DNA of 64,000 nucleotides from Roseiarcus sp050012775 (GTDB lineage: Bacteria; Pseudomonadota; Alphaproteobacteria; Rhizobiales; Beijerinckiaceae), in contig JBEKGN010000006.1 of assembly GCA_050012775.1 (NCBI GenBank), forward strand, positions 105,974 through 169,973, read 5' to 3'. Shown piece after piece: positions 53,701-62,232 of this stretch; position 1 is the first letter of the stretch; every line of letters starts with the position of its first letter. The position numbers and the translations under genes are program-made. Below the pieces are notes generated by a model. The model saw nothing but the letters and a program-made list of their open reading frames with translations. It did not search any database and had not been told where the DNA came from.

Positions 53701-54246
53701 GGCGTCCCGCTCGGGCGAATCGAGCGCGACGGCGAAAGCGCGCGCGCGCGCTTCGTCCATCAGCAGCGCCGCTTCGCGCTCCTCGGCGACGCGAAACCCG
53801 GCCGCGACATTGGCCTCGAAGGGAAAGAGATGAAGCAGGCGCTCGCAGAAGGCATGGATCGTCTGGATCTTCAGGCCGCCCGGCGTCTCGATCGTGCGCG
53901 CGAACAGACGGCGCGCGAAGCCGAGTTGAGCGGCGTCGGGCGCCCGCGCGCCGGACTTGACGATCTCTCGCGCGAGTTCGGCGTCGTCGAGGCCGGTCCA
54001 TCGCGCCAAGGTCTTGAAAACGCGCGCCGACATATTGGCGGCCGCCGCCTTGGTGAAGGTGAGGCAGAGAATGCCCGAGGGCGGCGCGCCGTCGAGGAGG
54101 AGGCGCAGCACGCGCAGCACCAGGACGTGCGTCTTGCCGGAGCCCGCGTTGGCGGACACCCAGGCCGACGAAGCCGGGTTCGAGGCGCGTTGCTGTGCGA
54201 TGCGCACGGGCAACGGAACCTCCGGCGTCCTCTCGCGCGCGGTCAA
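50764..54246 (-). CDS. addA: Double-strand break repair helicase-nuclease AddA
   Basis: A 1160-residue UvrD-type helicase. It carries Walker A with Lys38 (WVSANAGSGKTHVLVLRVLR), FDDLI and ILVDEAQDTSESQW (motif II), VRVMTVHAAKGLEAPIVFLP, LLYVAMTRAAQRLV (motif VI), and a C-terminal PD-(D/E)XK nuclease with VADFKSG. With AddB it resects DNA ends and loads RecA. The start is TTG at 54246, overlapping the addB stop (TTGA), with GGAG seven bases upstream. The open frame continuing across addB was rejected. Confidence 0.95.
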   Translation of the reverse strand: MTARERTPEVPLPVRIAQQRASNPASSAWVSANAGSGKTHVLVLRVLRLLLDGAPPSGILCLTFTKAAAANMSARVFKTLARWTGLDDAELAREIVKSGARAPDAAQLGFARRLFARTIETPGGLKIQTIHAFCERLLHLFPFEANVAAGFRVAEEREAALLMDEARARAFAVALDSPERDAAIARIALDAGAEGFDELLQEALGRRGEIEALGDRAAYGAALRRKLGLSPGETSASIRREMTRAKPQWAGWAAELAQGSANDQSLAASLLRAARAGDGEESLAAYLEAFFTGEGKPRGQTRGLVTKTLAKRLPDLPERLGDEQDRLVALRDRLRGAEAVERSLALVDIAQAVLVEYARLKGARSLLDFDDLIARTLLLLDRADAAWVLYKLDAGIDHILVDEAQDTSESQWAILTRLCDEFLSGAGARPRRRTFFAVGDEKQSIFSFQGAAPKMFASIRRELERRHREAELDFDWVRLALSFRSAPRVLEGVDRVFEVETVWRGLTGDDEKPPPHGAFHVDLKGMIELWEPIAAAKSAEREDWRMPLDASARQDPPVALARRIAEVIKGWLSPDSPERVRDADTLAPRRVAAGDIMILVRSRGAFFEAMIRALKEARVKTAGADRLTLRDSIAVMDLIAVGRSALLPDDDLTFAAALKSPLVGLDDDDLMALAPERAGSLARALTEAADERFAGTLPEASRKRLALARSRAEAWRRRAETHTPYMFYARLVGEDGGRRALLARLGPEVADAIDEFMALALAHEQKAAPSLHAFLAEVEATDFAIKRDMEGESDSVRVMTVHAAKGLEAPIVFLPDTCSAPHSRNEAKLIDLGGADAGDPPLLVWATKKADDSPPLANARQRTRDAAAGEHRRLLYVAMTRAAQRLVVAGYEGVRGRSSGNWHDLVRSGLGDALRPAPAPWSGEETVWRLGESLSGEAVAAKPAAAPRQREPMWLFAAGARETAAAPLSPSRAGAPVRAGEASRARRQAGRQAGLLAHVLLQHLLEIPAERRRQAADRFLALRGGALTPEERMGLAERALATLARPELAPLFAAGSRAEVAVAGALPRHGRPALPFAGRIDRIAVGADAVYVADFKSGAPFGATSPPAYVAQLALYRAALAPLYPDRPVRAFLVWLGAAEVVEIPPAELDEALAKLTIDA

Positions 54247-57200
54247 CTTTCGTCTCCTTGCGCGTCGTCGGCGAGGCCGCCGGTCGCCGACCATTCCTTC
54301 ACCCGCGCGAGGTGGTCGTAGGCGCCGGCGCGCTTGGCGAATTTCGGATAGGGGCGCGAGAGATAGGGCGTCGACGGATCGGCGAATTGATCGAGCAGCA
54401 GCTTCAGGCCGGCGAAGTGCCGTTCGACGATCTCGGCGAAGCTCGCGTCTTTGAACTTGAGTTCGCGCGTCTCGCCGCCCTTCGCGCCGCCGAGCTTGAA
54501 GTACAGCGCCGAAACGGCTTCGACGCCCTGCAGACCGGCGAAGCCGCCGCGCGACAACATCGCCGCTTCGAGAGTCAATTGCGGCGCGAAGCCGACTTGA
54601 ATCTCGCCGATTCCCGGCGGCGATCCGCTTTTGTAGTCGATCAGCGCCGCCCCGCCGCCGCGCAAGAGTTCGATGCGATCGGCGCGCGCGGTGAGCGTGA
54701 AGATCGATCCGTCCGCGAGGGGAATTTCCAGCCGGCCGCCGCGCTCGATGAGGATGCGCTCGGCGAGGACGCGCCGATCGGCGTCGAAGCTCAAGAACTT
54801 GTCGAAGCCTTGGACGATGCGCGGCCAGTGCATGGCGCGGAACGAGGGATCGGCGAGCATCGGCGCGAAACGCCCGCGTGCGACGGCGAGGAGGCGCGCG
54901 CGGGCGTCCGGAGGCAGGGACCCCGAAGCAAAGCCTTCGGAAAACTCTTGCAGCGCCTCGTGCCAGAGGTTGCCGATCTCGCGCGCGCCCATCGCGACGC
55001 CGATCGGCTCCAACGGCCTCAGCCCGAGGATCGCCTCGGCGAAGACCGCGTAGGGATCGCGCCGCAGCGTCTCGATGCGCGTGACGCTGAGCCTGTCGGG
55101 GCGCAACGCGCGCGGCGGCTTCGGCTGTGGGCGCGGCGCGGGGCGATACTGCTCCGGGCGGTCGAGGGCACGCGCGAGCTGGATGTAGGCCTCGCCGCGC
55201 GCCTCGGCGAGGCCCATCGCCGCCTCGCCGGCGACGGCGCCCATGCGCTGAAGAAATCGCGAGGCGACCGTCGGCGCGCCGCCGCGCTTCTTGGCGCGGC
55301 TGACGATCGCCTGGCGCGCGCCGAGCGCGGCGACGAAATCGTGCGCGGTCTGGCCGATGCGTCGCTCGGGCGCGGAAAGGCCGAGCGCAGCGCGCATGGA
55401 ACGATTGAGAAAGGCGTCGGTCTGCGCCGCCGGCGGCCATAGCGTTTCGTCGAGCCCGGCGAGCAGCGCCAGATCTGGGGACAACAGGCGCGCCTCGAGC
55501 AGGCCGAGAATCTGCAATCGTGGATGCGCCGTGCGGCCGACCGGCGCGCGCTGGCCGGAAACGACCGCGTCGAACAGCGCGGCATAGTCGCTGAGCGCGC
55601 AGGAGAAACCCAGCTCGGCGCCCTCGGCCCATTCGTCGAAGAGTTCGCGCAGCGCCTCGCCGCCATGCGCCGCGCTCCATTCCTCGCCGGCCCCGTCCCC
55701 CTCGCCATGCGCGGCGAAGGCGTCGAGCGCGGCGCGATGGGCGGCGATGAACAGGCCGAGCGGCGCCGCGGCGCCCAGCGTTCGCAGCGGCGCCGAAGCG
55801 GCGTTGGCGTCGCGCAGCAGCGCCTCGGCGGCGCGCCAGTCGTCCTCGTCGAGGCGCCGGCGGGCTTCGTGGGCGTAACGATCGCGCGCGGCGAAACGGG
55901 CGTGTTCCATCAGCGCGGCGATGTCGCCGAGGCTAGAGGGCGGCATGATTCCGCGAAAGACGCCGATCTCCAGAGCCCGCGCGGCTGTTTGCAAAGCTTC
56001 GGGCTCGCGGGCGAGCCGCGTCAGCGGATGCGCGAACAGCGCGACCAACGGCAGCGGCGCGAACTCCAGCGCCGCGGCGAGCGCGAGCCGCGCGAAGACG
56101 CCGGCCTCGGTCTGCCCGAGCGTGCGCCCGGCCGAATCCTCGACCGCGACGCCCCAACGCGCGAGTTCAGCCGAAACGCGCCGCGCGATCGCGACGTCGG
56201 GCGTGATCAGGGCGGCGGTCTTGCCCGGCGTCTCCAGCGCCTCGCGCATCGCGACGGCGAGCGTCAGCGCCTCCTCGTTCTCGTCCTCGGCGACGACGAT
56301 CGCGATGTCGGCGAGGCCGCTCGCGATCGCCTCGTCGCTCAGCGCGCCGCCGCTCGGGGCCTTGCGGCGATCGCTCCAAGCGTCGGTGCTGTCGGCGGGG
56401 CGCAGCGCCTCGCTGAGATAATGGGCGCGCGCGCGCAGCGCGTCGGCCGGCGTCCCCAGCGTTTTCACCTCATTGCGCGCGACGCCGACGATGGCGAGCA
56501 GCCGATGGAACGCAGCCTGCGGATGGCCGGCGACGCCGACCGCGCCGTCGTCGCTCGCGCCGATCATCGCCCAGGCGCGTTCGTCGAGGTTTTGGTCGAG
56601 GTCGGGCAGCACTGCCGCGCCTTGCGGCGCGCGGGCGATGGCGGCGATCAGCCGCGCGGTGGCGCGGTTGGTCCCGGTCGAACCGGCGATGATCGTCGGG
56701 CCGCGCGGCGAGCCGTCCGCCAGGGCCTGAATTTCGTTCTCGACGAGAAGCGCGCCGCGCCGGGCGCGGTCGATCAGGCCGCGCTCGTCGAGCCAGGCCG
56801 GCCATTGCGCGAAGGCGATCTTGAGAAAATCGAGGGTGATGCGCCAATACGGATCGAAATTGTCGGTCACCAGCCGATCGAGCCGTTCCGAGGCGACGCC
56901 CTCGATGATCATGTCGTCGATCAGCGCGGCGAGGTCGCCCGCCAGCGCGAAGGCCTGGGCCGGACTCGCAGCGACCAGCGGCGGTTCGCTTTCGTCGAAG
57001 ACCTTTCGCCCGTCGCTCTCGACGCGGCAGATGGCGCCGCGCAGCGCCTCGCCCCAGGCGCGGGTCAAGCGCGCCAGCGTCATGCGGCGGGTGAGTTCGC
57101 CGACGGCGGGCGGCGCGATCTCGCTCGGGATTTCCTCGGGCTCGGTGAAGCCCAGTTCGTCCCGCGTCGGCTCGAAGGCGCCGAGCGGCGCGATGCGCGG

Positions 57201-57350
57201 CAAGATGAGGCTCGTCCCGCCGCTCGCCTCGACCAGCGCGCTCGCCAGCGCCGCCGCGGCGCGCTGGGTCGGCACGTAAATCGTCGCGCTCGCCAGATCG
57301 AGCGGCCCGCCCGCGCCGGGAAAGCCCTCGACCAGCGCGCCGTCGATCAA
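54243..57350 (-). CDS. addB: Double-strand break repair protein AddB
   Basis: At least 1035 residues, the partner of AddA, with a degenerate helicase-like N-terminus (LASATIYVPTQRAAAALASA) and a C-terminal nuclease marked by ALIDYKSGSPPG. The first ATG/GTG/TTG codon in frame is TTG at 57350, but the conserved AddB opening, VFTIPAGAPFLATLSRAL, is encoded in the same frame just upstream. Translation therefore probably begins further out, possibly at CTG 57414-57416, which would make 1057 residues; otherwise there is a sequence error. It overlaps addA by four bases. Confidence 0.93.
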   Translation of the reverse strand: MIDGALVEGFPGAGGPLDLASATIYVPTQRAAAALASALVEASGGTSLILPRIAPLGAFEPTRDELGFTEPEEIPSEIAPPAVGELTRRMTLARLTRAWGEALRGAICRVESDGRKVFDESEPPLVAASPAQAFALAGDLAALIDDMIIEGVASERLDRLVTDNFDPYWRITLDFLKIAFAQWPAWLDERGLIDRARRGALLVENEIQALADGSPRGPTIIAGSTGTNRATARLIAAIARAPQGAAVLPDLDQNLDERAWAMIGASDDGAVGVAGHPQAAFHRLLAIVGVARNEVKTLGTPADALRARAHYLSEALRPADSTDAWSDRRKAPSGGALSDEAIASGLADIAIVVAEDENEEALTLAVAMREALETPGKTAALITPDVAIARRVSAELARWGVAVEDSAGRTLGQTEAGVFARLALAAALEFAPLPLVALFAHPLTRLAREPEALQTAARALEIGVFRGIMPPSSLGDIAALMEHARFAARDRYAHEARRRLDEDDWRAAEALLRDANAASAPLRTLGAAAPLGLFIAAHRAALDAFAAHGEGDGAGEEWSAAHGGEALRELFDEWAEGAELGFSCALSDYAALFDAVVSGQRAPVGRTAHPRLQILGLLEARLLSPDLALLAGLDETLWPPAAQTDAFLNRSMRAALGLSAPERRIGQTAHDFVAALGARQAIVSRAKKRGGAPTVASRFLQRMGAVAGEAAMGLAEARGEAYIQLARALDRPEQYRPAPRPQPKPPRALRPDRLSVTRIETLRRDPYAVFAEAILGLRPLEPIGVAMGAREIGNLWHEALQEFSEGFASGSLPPDARARLLAVARGRFAPMLADPSFRAMHWPRIVQGFDKFLSFDADRRVLAERILIERGGRLEIPLADGSIFTLTARADRIELLRGGGAALIDYKSGSPPGIGEIQVGFAPQLTLEAAMLSRGGFAGLQGVEAVSALYFKLGGAKGGETRELKFKDASFAEIVERHFAGLKLLLDQFADPSTPYLSRPYPKFAKRAGAYDHLARVKEWSATGGLADDAQGDES

Positions 57351-57502
57351 GGCGCGGCTCAGCGTCGCCAGAAACGGCGCGCCGGCGGGAATGGTGAAGA
57401 CGTTGGGGTCGGTCAGGGCGGACTCGGGGGAGGGTTCAGGTAGTCGCCCTTTGTCACGCCCGGCGCTGGAGAAGGCAAGCCGCGACAGCGGGGCCCCTGG
57501 CC

Positions 57503-58960
57503 TCAGCGCGCGAGCCCGAGCAGCGCGTCGAGATCGATATGCCCTGAGAGATGCGCCGCGAGCTCGTCGAGCGTGCGCTCCACGCTCGCGTCATAGAAAA
57601 GATCGGACGAGGCCCCGAGCGCGGCGAGCCAGGCGGCGCGTTGGGCGTCGTCGGCGAATAGGGCGTGGGCATAGGCGCCCATGACGCGCCCGTCGGGCGA
57701 AATCGCGCCGTCCTCGCGTCCGTCGGCAAAGCGCAGCAGCGGGCGGGCGCAATCGGGTCCGCGCGTGCGGCCGATGTGCATTTCATAGCCGGAGAACGGA
57801 GCGCCGTTGGCGAGGCACACCCCGGAAACGGAGCGAAGCGCTTTCTCGCCCGTCATGATCGTCTCGACGTCGAGCAGCCCGAGCCCTTGCGCCTCGCCGG
57901 CCGGCCCTTCGACGCCGTCCGGATCGGCGACCGTGCGCCCGAGCATCTGATAGCCGCCGCAGACGCCGAGGACGCGCCCGCCGCGCCTGACATGGGCGAA
58001 AAGATCGATGTCCCAGCCCTGCGCGCGAAAGAAGGCGAGGTCGGGGATCGTCGCCTTGCTGCCGGGTAGGATGACGAGATCGGCCACGGGAAGCGGCTCG
58101 CCCGGCCGGACCATCACGAGCCGCACGTTCGGCTCCAACCGCAGCGGATCGAAATCGTCGAAATTGGCGATGCGCGACAGCATGGGCACGGCGATCGTGA
58201 GCGCGGCGCGCCTGTCCTCGCGCGCGCCGTCGAGAACCACCGCGTCCTCGGCGGGAAGGCGATGCGCCGGAGCGAAGAACGGCACGAGGCCGAGCGCGCG
58301 CCAGCCGGTGCGCTGTTCGATGAAGCGCATGCCGTCGTCGAACAGGCTCGCGTCGCCGCGGAACTTGTTGACGACAAAGCCGACGATCATGCCTGCGTCC
58401 TCCGGCGCGATCACTTCCCTAGTGCCGACCAGCTGCGCGATGACGCCGCCGCGGTCGATGTCGCCGATCAGCACGACCGGCGTTTGCGCGATGCGCGCGA
58501 AGCCCATGTTGGCGATGTCGCGTTCGCGCAAATTGACCTCGGCGGCGCTGCCGGCGCCCTCGATCAGCACGAGATCGGCCTCGGCCTGAAGCTCAGCGAA
58601 ACTGTCGAGCACGGCGCGCAGCAGTCGCGGCGTCAGGTCATAGTAGTCGCGCGCCTGCGCGGCGCCGAGGACGCGGCCGTGCACGACGATTTGCGCGCCG
58701 ATGTCGCTCTGCGGCTTCAACAGGACGGGGTTCATGTGGACGCTCGGCGCGACGCCGCAGGCGCGCGCCTGCAGCGCCTGGGCGCGGCCGATCTCGCCGC
58801 CCTCCGCCGTCACGGTGGCGTTGTTCGACATGTTCTGCGGCTTGAACGGCCGGACCCTCAGTCCGCGCGCCGCGAAGGCGCGGCAAAGCCCGGCGACGAT
58901 GAGCGACTTGCCGACGTCCGAGCCCGTGCCCTGAAACATCAACGCGCGCGCGGGGCTCAA
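57503..58960 (-). CDS. cobQ: Cobyric acid synthase
   Basis: A 485-residue enzyme that amidates adenosylcobyrinic a,c-diamide at four side chains using glutamine and ATP. The N-terminal ATP-binding domain has LMFQGTGSDVGKSLIVAGLC and RPFKPQNMSNNATVT. The C-terminal glutamine amidotransferase domain has the nucleophile cysteine near 333 in GVCGGYQMLG. The start is TTG at 58960, overlapping the cobO stop by four bases, so it is coupled to cobO. It supports the cobalamin need of NrdJ. Confidence 0.95.
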   Translation of the reverse strand: MSPARALMFQGTGSDVGKSLIVAGLCRAFAARGLRVRPFKPQNMSNNATVTAEGGEIGRAQALQARACGVAPSVHMNPVLLKPQSDIGAQIVVHGRVLGAAQARDYYDLTPRLLRAVLDSFAELQAEADLVLIEGAGSAAEVNLRERDIANMGFARIAQTPVVLIGDIDRGGVIAQLVGTREVIAPEDAGMIVGFVVNKFRGDASLFDDGMRFIEQRTGWRALGLVPFFAPAHRLPAEDAVVLDGAREDRRAALTIAVPMLSRIANFDDFDPLRLEPNVRLVMVRPGEPLPVADLVILPGSKATIPDLAFFRAQGWDIDLFAHVRRGGRVLGVCGGYQMLGRTVADPDGVEGPAGEAQGLGLLDVETIMTGEKALRSVSGVCLANGAPFSGYEMHIGRTRGPDCARPLLRFADGREDGAISPDGRVMGAYAHALFADDAQRAAWLAALGASSDLFYDASVERTLDELAAHLSGHIDLDALLGLAR

Positions 58961-59562
58961 AACTCGATGCCTTCCTGCGCGCGCACGCCGGCGTCGAAAT
59001 GGTGCTTGACCAGGACCATCTCGGTCGCCAGATCGGCCGCCTCAATGAGCTCCGGCTTGGCGTTGCGGCCGGTGACGACGACGTGCAGATCGCTTCGGCG
59101 CGCGACAAGCGCCGCGACGACTTCAGCGAGCGGGAGTTGATCGTAGCGCAAGGCGATGTTGAGTTCGTCGAGGATGACGAGGCGGATCGTCGGGTCCGCC
59201 ATCAGCCGCAGCGCCTCCGCCCAGCCGGCGCGCGCGGCGGCGATGTCGCGCTCGCGGTCTTGGGTCTCCCAGGTGAAGCCTTCGCCCATCGTGCGCCACA
59301 CGATTTGATCGCCGAAGCGCTCGAATCCCGCGCGCTCGCCGGTCGCCCAGGCGCCCTTGATGAATTGAACGACGCCGACGCGATATCCGCGCCCGAGCGC
59401 GCGCAACGCCAGGCCGAAGGCGGCGGTCGATTTGCCCTTGCCGGCGCCGGTGTGAACGATCAGCAGGCCCTTGGCGACAATCGGCCGCGCCGCGACCGCG
59501 GCGTCCTGCAACGCCTTGCGTCGGACCATCCTGGCTTTGTGCCGCGCCGCTTCGTCCGTCAT
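58957..59562 (-). CDS. cobO: Cob(I)yrinic acid a,c-diamide adenosyltransferase
   Basis: A 201-residue CobA/CobO-type ATP:corrinoid adenosyltransferase. The P-loop is HTGAGKGKSTAAFGLALRAL (residues about 37-56), preceded by a basic N-terminal helix (ARMVRRKALQDAAVAARPIV). VILDELNIALRYDQLP and VVVTGRNAKPELIEAADLAT are also diagnostic. It attaches the 5'-deoxyadenosyl group to corrinoids. ATG at 59562 is the family start; the frame continues upstream without homology. No cobalamin riboswitch was recognised in the 70 bases before it. Confidence 0.95.
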   Translation of the reverse strand: MTDEAARHKARMVRRKALQDAAVAARPIVAKGLLIVHTGAGKGKSTAAFGLALRALGRGYRVGVVQFIKGAWATGERAGFERFGDQIVWRTMGEGFTWETQDRERDIAAARAGWAEALRLMADPTIRLVILDELNIALRYDQLPLAEVVAALVARRSDLHVVVTGRNAKPELIEAADLATEMVLVKHHFDAGVRAQEGIEF

Positions 59563-59633
59563 ATCCTGTCCTCGCGAGACGTCGTGGGCTAGCAGGTTTG
59601 GCGGGGCGAGGCTATCGGCGGGCGGGGCGCCGG

Positions 59634-60512
59634 CTAACGCCCGAGAATGACCAACTCGGTGTAGGCGAGATCGCAGGGCTGCGGCGCCGAGGCCCCCTTG
59701 AAATAGCGCGGCTCGCGTTCGCCGAAGAACTTTCCCGCGAGGCCGGCGATCGGCCCGTTGGCGTCGGCGACGCAGACGAAGCGGCCGCGCTTGGCGAAAT
59801 AGCGGCCGAGCGCAGCGGAGAAGACGACGAGATCGTTCATCTCGCGGCAATAGATCAGGTGAACGCAGGGGATGAGGCGGCGCCAGATGACGCGCCATTG
59901 GAACACCAGCGGCCTCGCCTCGCCGCCTCTGACGCCGATCAGCGCCGCACAGCCCAGCGCGGCATGGTCGGCGAGCAGGCGCCGGTCCGCGGACGACAGC
60001 AATTCCGCTTCCCGACCGCCCTCGACGAATTCCACCACGCGCGCATTCGCGGCGCCGAGCGCCAGCAGCGGCGCGAAGACGATCTGCCCCTCGGCGTAGC
60101 GGCGATAGCCGACCGCCTTGAGCACGGGCACCGTGTGCGGCGCCGCCGATATGTTGAGGTAGACGACTTCGCGGCGGCTGATCGTTCGCGCGTGCAAGGC
60201 GTGAGCGTAGCCGCGGTAGTCCTCGTCGACATACCAGCTCGAAAGATTGCAGCGCGGCTCGGCCCCGTCGGCGCCGTCGCGGGTCGAGAAGATCTGCAAC
60301 ATCACGCCGACGACCCGGCCGTCCGCTTCAAGCAGATGTCCGTATCTGGGATAGTCGGCGATGCGCGGCCGGCGCGCCATGACGGCGAGCCCGCGCGTCC
60401 AATAGTCGCGCGGCCGTTCGGGGAAGCCGCGCGTCAGAGAATCCACGACCGCCGGGACGTCGCTGTCCTCGATCGGGCGGCAGACGACGCTCGGCCGGGC
60501 GGGCTCGACCAT
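59634..60512 (-). CDS. GNAT-like acyltransferase domain protein
   Basis: A 292-residue protein whose first half resembles a GNAT acyltransferase: VCRPIEDSDVPAVVDSLTRG, then YVDEDYRGYAHALHARTISR in place of the usual acyl-CoA loop, and VPVLKAVGYRRYAEGQIVFA. The second half is not recognised. The acyl donor loop is degenerate, so activity is uncertain. It is divergent from the acyl carrier protein gene across 90 bases, which suggests it may use an acyl group from that protein. ATG at 60512 begins at the domain. Confidence 0.6.
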   Translation of the reverse strand: MVEPARPSVVCRPIEDSDVPAVVDSLTRGFPERPRDYWTRGLAVMARRPRIADYPRYGHLLEADGRVVGVMLQIFSTRDGADGAEPRCNLSSWYVDEDYRGYAHALHARTISRREVVYLNISAAPHTVPVLKAVGYRRYAEGQIVFAPLLALGAANARVVEFVEGGREAELLSSADRRLLADHAALGCAALIGVRGGEARPLVFQWRVIWRRLIPCVHLIYCREMNDLVVFSAALGRYFAKRGRFVCVADANGPIAGLAGKFFGEREPRYFKGASAPQPCDLAYTELVILGR

Positions 60513-60602
60513 GAAATTTACCGTCAATCGAATTGGCGCGGGGCGCGCCCCGCGAAGCATAGTAGAATGATGCGAACGCCTCAACGGAAGGTTCTCCGGT
60601 CT

Positions 60603-60848
60603 ATGACGACGCGGTTAACGATCCTCACGCAAATTCGCGATGTCGCCGCGGAGCAGGGCAAGACGCTCGCGCCGCTGACCGACGATCTGTCGCTTATGGA
60701 ATCCGGGCTCGATTCCTTGTGCTTCGCTATTCTCGTCGCGCGCCTCGAGGACGCGCTGGGCGCCGACCCCTTCACTTCGGCGGCGTCGGCGCGTTTTCCC
60801 GTGACGATCGGCGAATTTATCGCCTTTTACGACGGCGGTCTTGTCTGA
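60603..60848 (+). CDS. Acyl carrier protein (phosphopantetheine-binding)
   Basis: An 81-residue carrier protein. Ser38 in LMESGLDSLCFAILVARLED is the expected phosphopantetheine site, with the usual acidic helix after it. It differs from AcpP and is better described as a dedicated carrier of a small pathway. It overlaps the AMP-ligase gene by eight bases, so the two products are made in step. Confidence 0.85.
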   Translation: MTTRLTILTQIRDVAAEQGKTLAPLTDDLSLMESGLDSLCFAILVARLEDALGADPFTSAASARFPVTIGEFIAFYDGGLV

Positions 60849-62232
60849 GCCGCTTAACCTCGCGCGGCTGATGGAGGCCGGCGCGGGCCGCGGCCGAGGA
60901 ATCGCGACGCGCGAATGGCGCCTCGGCCTCGACGATTTCGCATCCGCGACGAGCTTGGGCGCGGATCTGCCGCGTCTCGAAGGGCGCTCGGTCGTCCTCG
61001 CCGTCGGCGACATGGCCAAGGCGGCGGCGGCGCTGATCGAACTCGACGGTTTTGCGCGCCGCATCGTGCTCTGTCCGCCCGGATTCGAGACGCGCGGCCT
61101 CGACGCGCTGATCCGCGACGCCGAGGCGGACGCGCTCGTCTACGACGGCGACGAAGCTGCGCCGTCGGCTCGCCTCGATTGCCTTGCGCCCTGCCGCTTG
61201 CCGCTGGAGCCGCTCCGTTCGCCGCGGCCCCCCTCTCCCCGCCTGCGGGGAGAGGGACGCAGTCGGCGCCTCGCCACGGAATGGGTGATGCCGACTTCAG
61301 GCACCAGCGGCCCGCCGAAGATGGTCGTGCATAATCTCGCGACTTTGACCGGCGCCTTTCGTCCCGCGCCGGCGCAAGCCTGGGCGACCTTCTACGACAT
61401 TCGCCGCTACGGCGGCCTGCAGATCTTCTTGCGCGCGCTCGCGGGGACGGAATCGCTGACGTTGAGCGGCGCCGGCGAAAGCGTCGAGGCGTTCCTGATC
61501 CGCTTGGGCGAAGCGGGCGCCCAGCATATTTCCGGCACGCCGTCGCATTGGCGCAAGATTCTCATGAGCGGGCAGGCGCGCCGCATCGCCCCCGAGACCG
61601 TTCGTCTGTCCGGCGAGATCGCCGACGATTCCGTGCTCGCCGCCTTGCGCGCGCTCTATCCCACCGCGCGCGTCGAACACGCCTACGCCTCGACCGAAGC
61701 GGGCGTCGCTTTCGCCGTCGGCGACGGCCGGGCGGGATTTCCCGCGTCCCTGATCGACGCGGGCGGCGAGGTGGCGTTGAAGGTCGTCGAGGGCTCGCTG
61801 CGCATCCGCTCGAACCGCACGGCTTTACGCTATGTCGGGCCCGACGCGCCGCCGTTGCATGACGCGGACGGGTTCGTCGACACGGGCGACATGGTCGAGC
61901 GGCGCGGCGATCGCTATCTCTTCGTCGGCCGGCGCGGCGGCGTCATCAACGTCGGCGGCGCCAAGGTTCACCCCGAAGAGGTCGAGGCGGCGATCAACGC
62001 GCATGCAGCGGTGCGCGCGAGCCGCGTCTTCGCGCGCAAGAATCCGATCACCGGCGCGCTCGTCGCCGCCGAAGTGGTGTTGCGCGAGGGCGTCGCCGCG
62101 AACGACGACTTGAGCCGGGATATCCTGTCCTCGTGCCGCGTGGCTCTGCCCGCGCACAAGGCGCCGTCCTTCCTTCGTTTCGTCGAGGAATTGTCGATGA
62201 CGTCAGGGGGAAAGCTCGCCCGCCATGGATAA
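60841..62232 (+). CDS. AMP-forming acyl/aryl ligase (ANL superfamily)
   Basis: A 463-residue adenylate-forming enzyme, short for the family. Conserved motifs: the phosphate loop VMPTSGTSGPPKMVVHN, HAYASTEAGVAFAV, DTGDMVERRGDRYLFVGRRG, INVGGAKVHPEEVEAAI, and the C-terminal lysine in SGGKLARHG. It is predicted to activate a carboxylic acid and load it on the carrier protein encoded immediately upstream. At 61231-61256, between the N-terminal region and the phosphate loop, a palindromic repeat is inserted in frame and is translated as PPSPRLRGEGRSRR. The TTG start overlaps the ACP gene; the stop overlaps the reductase gene by eight bases. Confidence 0.88.
   Translation: MSEPLNLARLMEAGAGRGRGIATREWRLGLDDFASATSLGADLPRLEGRSVVLAVGDMAKAAAALIELDGFARRIVLCPPGFETRGLDALIRDAEADALVYDGDEAAPSARLDCLAPCRLPLEPLRSPRPPSPRLRGEGRSRRLATEWVMPTSGTSGPPKMVVHNLATLTGAFRPAPAQAWATFYDIRRYGGLQIFLRALAGTESLTLSGAGESVEAFLIRLGEAGAQHISGTPSHWRKILMSGQARRIAPETVRLSGEIADDSVLAALRALYPTARVEHAYASTEAGVAFAVGDGRAGFPASLIDAGGEVALKVVEGSLRIRSNRTALRYVGPDAPPLHDADGFVDTGDMVERRGDRYLFVGRRGGVINVGGAKVHPEEVEAAINAHAAVRASRVFARKNPITGALVAAEVVLREGVAANDDLSRDILSSCRVALPAHKAPSFLRFVEELSMTSGGKLARHG
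61231..61256. repeat. Palindromic repeat inserted in frame inside the ligase gene
   Basis: Two 12-base arms, CCCTCTCCCCGC and GCGGGGAGAGGG, are perfect reverse complements with a CT spacer. The same type of CTCCCCGC...GCGGGGAG palindrome is common between genes in proteobacteria and forms the core of the 48-base palindrome at 15747. Here it lies within a coding sequence without breaking the frame and is read as SPRLRGEG. Confidence 0.8.

Noticed and set aside
50503..54321. A 1272-codon open frame on the plus strand opposite addA
   Set aside because: It lies antisense to a confidently assigned gene, has no recognised motif, and shows arginine-rich shadow composition.
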